64,000 nt of DNA from an uncultured Duncaniella sp. Lineage in GTDB: Bacteria; Bacteroidota; Bacteroidia; Bacteroidales; Muribaculaceae. This document shows positions 61,714 to 64,000 of this stretch, one piece after another. The translations under genes were made by a program, and so were the position numbers. The first letter of the stretch is position 1; each line of letters starts with the position of its first letter. The stretch covers positions 66,021 through 130,020 of the forward strand of contig CAJUIX010000008.1 in assembly GCA_910586665.1 (NCBI GenBank), read 5' to 3'. A model generated the notes under the pieces. It worked only from the letters and a program-made list of their open reading frames with translations. It ran no database searches and was not told where the DNA came from.

Positions 61714-63165
61714 ATGAGACGATTGATTTCATTGATAATGGCTATCACCGTATCTGTCCTCGGGATGTGGGCAGACAGCCAGAGCGACTTGAACCGCCAC
61801 CTCAAGGCCTTCAACACCCGCCTTTCCGCAAAACAATATCTCCCCGCCGCACAGTCTGCCGCGGCTGCGGCGGCCGTGTGTGTCAACGCCCATAATTACG
61901 ACGGCGCCTTCCGCCTCCTCGGGAACTTCGACCGAGCCCTCGCCGAGGCAGGCGTCAGGCCCGACTCAATGCCGGCGGTGTACTATACAGTCGAGAAGGC
62001 CCGCTACAATGCCTACCGCCAGCTCGACAACAATGCCTCGGCCGCAAAGTCGCTCACAAAGATGGCATCCTACGCGACCAAGTCAGGCAACAAGGACATA
62101 GCCTCCGACATGCTCTTCAACGAGGCACAGTATTACTACTCCGTCGACCAGAACGCCAAGGGTGACCTCTGCATCGCACGTCTCATAAAGCAGTACGACA
62201 CCTCGAAGGACTACAAGGCTGCCGACAAGGCCTACCGCGAGCTCATCGACCGCGCCGTCTCCGCCGGTGATGCCGAGCTCGTCGAGCACACCTACGAAAA
62301 CTACATGGGCTGGTCAGACTCCATCGAGGCCGTCATGGCCGACACCGAGCTTGGCAAGGTGAAGAAGGAGTATGCTGATTCGCAGGAGACTATCGCCGAG
62401 AAGGAGCATGCCATCAAGACACGCACCGGCTGGGTGGTCACCTTCATAACCCTCTTCGTGATAGCCCTCGCGGCCCTCGGCGTCGGAGCGCTCTTCTACT
62501 GGCGCGTGGTGGCCAAGAACCGCCGCATGAAGAAGTCAGTCCAGGCGGCCAACGCGCAGAGCGCGGCCAAGAGCGCCATACTCCACAACATGTCCTCACA
62601 GATGGAGCCGACACTCGAGAAGCTCGACCAGAATGACCCGGCGGTGCAGAACCTCCGTGGCTACGTCAAGCGTGTCGGCGAGCTGTCGGACGTCGAGAAC
62701 TCCGACCACACCAATGATGAAAACCTCGAAGAGGTCAACCTCGACACCTTCTGCGAGACCATAGTAGCCAAAATCCGCCCCCTCGTCCGTCCGAGAGTGG
62801 TCGTCACCCTCAGCGGCACCAAGGGCTACGCCCGCATCAACCCGGCGGAGGTCGAGAAAATCCTCACTCACCTGCTTGAAAATGCGGCCAAATACACCCC
62901 CGAGGGGGGCAAAATCACCCTTGCCTACAAGAAGCGCGGCGCCAAGGTCCACCAGTTCGTCGTCACCGACTCAGGCCCCGGCGTCCCCGAGGATGAGCGC
63001 GAGACACTCTTCACCGCCTTCTCCTCGCAGTGCGACATAGCCGACGGCGACCGCCTCGGCCTCCCGATCTGCGCCCTGCGCGCCGAAAAAATCAATGGCA
63101 ACCTGCGTCTCGACCCGGAAGTGACCACCGGCGCATCCTTCGTCCTCACAATCCACAACGAATAG
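61714..63165 (+). CDS. Membrane histidine-kinase-like protein lacking the phosphoacceptor histidine
   Basis: A 483-residue protein with a signal peptide (MRRLISLIMAITVSVLGMWA), a helical sensor domain of TPR-like character (about residues 25-230), and one membrane helix (TFITLFVIALAALGVGALFYW). A cytoplasmic kinase-like part follows. The segment aligning with the HisKA box reads HNMSSQMEPTL where family members have MSHEIRTPL; Ser295 takes the place of the histidine. The HATPase N box (LLENAAKYTPEGG) and G1 box (DSGPGVP) are kept, and the G2 box is weak (GLPIC). It is probably a pseudokinase or an ATP-binding signalling protein. No response regulator adjoins. Confidence 0.82.
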   Translation: MRRLISLIMAITVSVLGMWADSQSDLNRHLKAFNTRLSAKQYLPAAQSAAAAAAVCVNAHNYDGAFRLLGNFDRALAEAGVRPDSMPAVYYTVEKARYNAYRQLDNNASAAKSLTKMASYATKSGNKDIASDMLFNEAQYYYSVDQNAKGDLCIARLIKQYDTSKDYKAADKAYRELIDRAVSAGDAELVEHTYENYMGWSDSIEAVMADTELGKVKKEYADSQETIAEKEHAIKTRTGWVVTFITLFVIALAALGVGALFYWRVVAKNRRMKKSVQAANAQSAAKSAILHNMSSQMEPTLEKLDQNDPAVQNLRGYVKRVGELSDVENSDHTNDENLEEVNLDTFCETIVAKIRPLVRPRVVVTLSGTKGYARINPAEVEKILTHLLENAAKYTPEGGKITLAYKKRGAKVHQFVVTDSGPGVPEDERETLFTAFSSQCDIADGDRLGLPICALRAEKINGNLRLDPEVTTGASFVLTIHNE

Positions 63166-63204
63166 CCACTCCCCTATCCGCAAGCATCAGACTGCCAATA
63201 ATGT

Positions 63205-63336
63205 ATAACCGTATGTGCCGGACGTCCCACGCCGCCGTCCCACACATAGAAAGGAGGTGTTCACTCTATCAGAGCAGCGGGGGTCCGACACACGGCTCCC
63301 CGCTGCCCCGCCCAAGAGTCGGCATCTCCTTTTTTC
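63205..63336 (+). ncRNA. Candidate structured small RNA with terminator
   Basis: Three pairings are visible: TGTG/CACA with GGACG/CGTCC (63214-63244), an outer GGAGGTG/CATCTCC (63253-63259 with 63323-63329), and inside it a perfect GCAGCGGGG/CCCCGCTGC stem (63274-63282 with 63298-63306). A run of six or more T follows the outer stem. It could equally be an elaborate terminator of the kinase-like gene. Confidence 0.45.
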
Positions 63337-63435
63337 GTTTACAATGACTAAATATAATATATTATATGTCATAGCTTTATGAATACCACACAATATAATT
63401 TTTAATTTGACATAAAATATTTGTCAAATTTTGCC

Positions 63436-63443
63436 TATATTTG
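63436..63443 (+). promoter_or_regulatory. Candidate -7 box before the long leader
   Basis: TATATTTG matches TAnnTTTG. Several TTTG motifs lie upstream but none at 19-21 bases. Transcription from here would give a leader of about 400 bases before the ORF at 63857. Confidence 0.4.
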
Positions 63444-63663
63444 CCAAATGCAGTTATATCGAATACGGAAAACTGCTTTAAATCAATTAATCTCTCGTCG
63501 ATAACCACTAAAAAGGAGGTAAAACTAAAAATACATAATCGAACAGGAACGCAGACAGGAGAAAGATTTTATAATTTCTCTCCGATAATAAACCAATTTT
63601 AATAACACAAAAGCGTCTTCCCGTTCTTATATATATATCTTGATTTGAACATATTAAAATACT

Positions 63664-63840
63664 GAGCTTTCAGCTCTTGTTCTCCAACATCGAATACCGC
63701 CAATTTTCATCACCGAGAACAAGCAGATGCGAGAGTTCGCGCTATATGGCGTGAGCTGTTCTTTGCTTGTTGGTGAGAAGGTCACTTGGCGATAACCTGA
63801 AGTTGAAGCAAGCATATAAGGAACGGTTGCACGCCTTTTT
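63664..63840 (+). ncRNA. Candidate structured RNA or leader element
   Basis: A small GAGCT/AGCTC hairpin (63664-63676) is followed by a long irregular stem: CGCCAA with TTGGCG (63698-63703 and 63786-63791), TCACC with GGTGA, and AACAAGCA with TGCTTGTT. An inner AGTT/AGCT and CGC/GCG pairing closes the end. A T-run at 63836-63840 may act as a terminator. The shape recalls 6S-type or regulatory leader RNAs, but no known family was recognised. Confidence 0.35.
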
Positions 63841-63856
63841 AATAAACCAAACACTA

Positions 63857-64000
63857 ATGAATAAATCACGTTTTATAATTGCCATACTAACAACCTTATT
63901 AACCAGCTTGACAGCTGTTTCTGCGATATCTCATAAATTTATCGAGGTAAGTATCTTTAAAAAATTAGTTAATACATTCGATTATGTTACGCCGCAGGCC
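63857..64000 (+). CDS. Start of an exported protein (partial)
   Basis: Forty-eight codons are visible, running to the window end without a stop. The N-terminus MNKSRFIIAILTTLLTSLTA with VSA after it is a good signal peptide. The rest (ISHKFIEVSIFKKLVNTF) is too short to classify. The region is much more AT-rich than the genes to its left, which suggests a change to accessory DNA. Confidence 0.55.
   Translation, partial: MNKSRFIIAILTTLLTSLTAVSAISHKFIEVSIFKKLVNTFDYVTPQA

Larger units (their letters stand above)
63166..63856. other. AT-rich intergenic region with candidate RNAs
   Basis: These 691 bases contain no credible gene. They hold a GC-rich structured element with a U-run (63205-63336), a TATATTTG promoter box (63436-63443), a GGAG-type small hairpin (63558-63585) and a long irregular hairpin (63664-63840) in front of the last ORF. 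Confidence 0.6.

Noticed and set aside
63252..63266. A 16S rRNA gene on the minus strand ending here
   Set aside because: Only 15 bases match the rRNA tail. The adjoining sequence does not resemble the conserved end of 16S rRNA.
63654..63869. A 71-codon minus-strand frame over the candidate structured RNA
   Set aside because: It overlaps the start of the exported-protein gene and the long hairpin. Its translation has no recognisable domain, so a structured RNA is preferred, though not proven.

Overview
The window looks like chromosomal DNA of a gut Bacteroidales bacterium, most likely Muribaculaceae or a close relative. The support is indirect: Bacteroidetes-type promoters (TAnnTTTG at -7) with no consistent Shine-Dalgarno sites, a one-protein hybrid two-component regulator (HTCS), a NigD-like lipoprotein, the ParA-ParB-DUF5683-MltD gene block, a VorB/Kor-type oxidoreductase and a rich set of exported glycoside hydrolases. 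The family assignment is inference; no rRNA gene is present. No tRNA, rRNA, CRISPR array or insertion sequence was recognised.

Layout. 1-1359: 5' part of a dsbD-type gene (minus strand). 1586-3793: exported GH36 alpha-galactosidase. 3932-5684: an AT-richer pair, an OLD/AAA15-like ATPase overlapping a small PD-(D/E)xK-like nuclease, behind a strong terminator. 5807-7866: branched-chain aminotransferase, HD hydrolase and a DUF5106-like lipoprotein. 8100-20003: an HTCS followed by GH31 (PA14-containing), GH2 and GH3 enzymes, a set matching side-chain and backbone trimming of xyloglucan oligosaccharides but without SusC/SusD or an endoglucanase. 20196-24041: membrane-anchored AraC-type regulator, small membrane protein, MscS channel and LrgAB.

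24042-44736 is the most unusual part: two tandem units on the minus strand. Each encodes a giant (about 2,280 residues) exported alpha-helical protein ending in a dockerin-like module, a cohesin-like beta domain and a sorting-type C-terminus, followed by a smaller exported protein with two cohesin-like beta domains, helical repeats and a related C-terminus. The promoter, leader and signal-peptide segment is duplicated almost perfectly (436/438 bases), and a 106-base 3' element with a terminator is identical in both units. A diverged third copy of that element, with its own promoter-like box, may give a small RNA.

44737-54219: a degenerate stand-alone adenylation-domain protein, a four-subunit 2-oxoacid:ferredoxin oxidoreductase operon, then a minus-strand cluster (unknown protein, glycosyltransferase, cyclophilin, PfkA, LolD-type ATPase, NigD-like lipoprotein). 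54445-56964: an AraC regulator 6 bases upstream of a fused ATPase-TOPRIM (DUF4435) gene resembling a merged PARIS anti-phage system. 57084-61528: MltD, DUF5683, ParB and ParA. 61714-63165: a kinase-like membrane protein lacking the phosphoacceptor histidine. 63166-64000: an AT-rich region with two candidate structured RNAs and the start of an exported protein cut by the window end.
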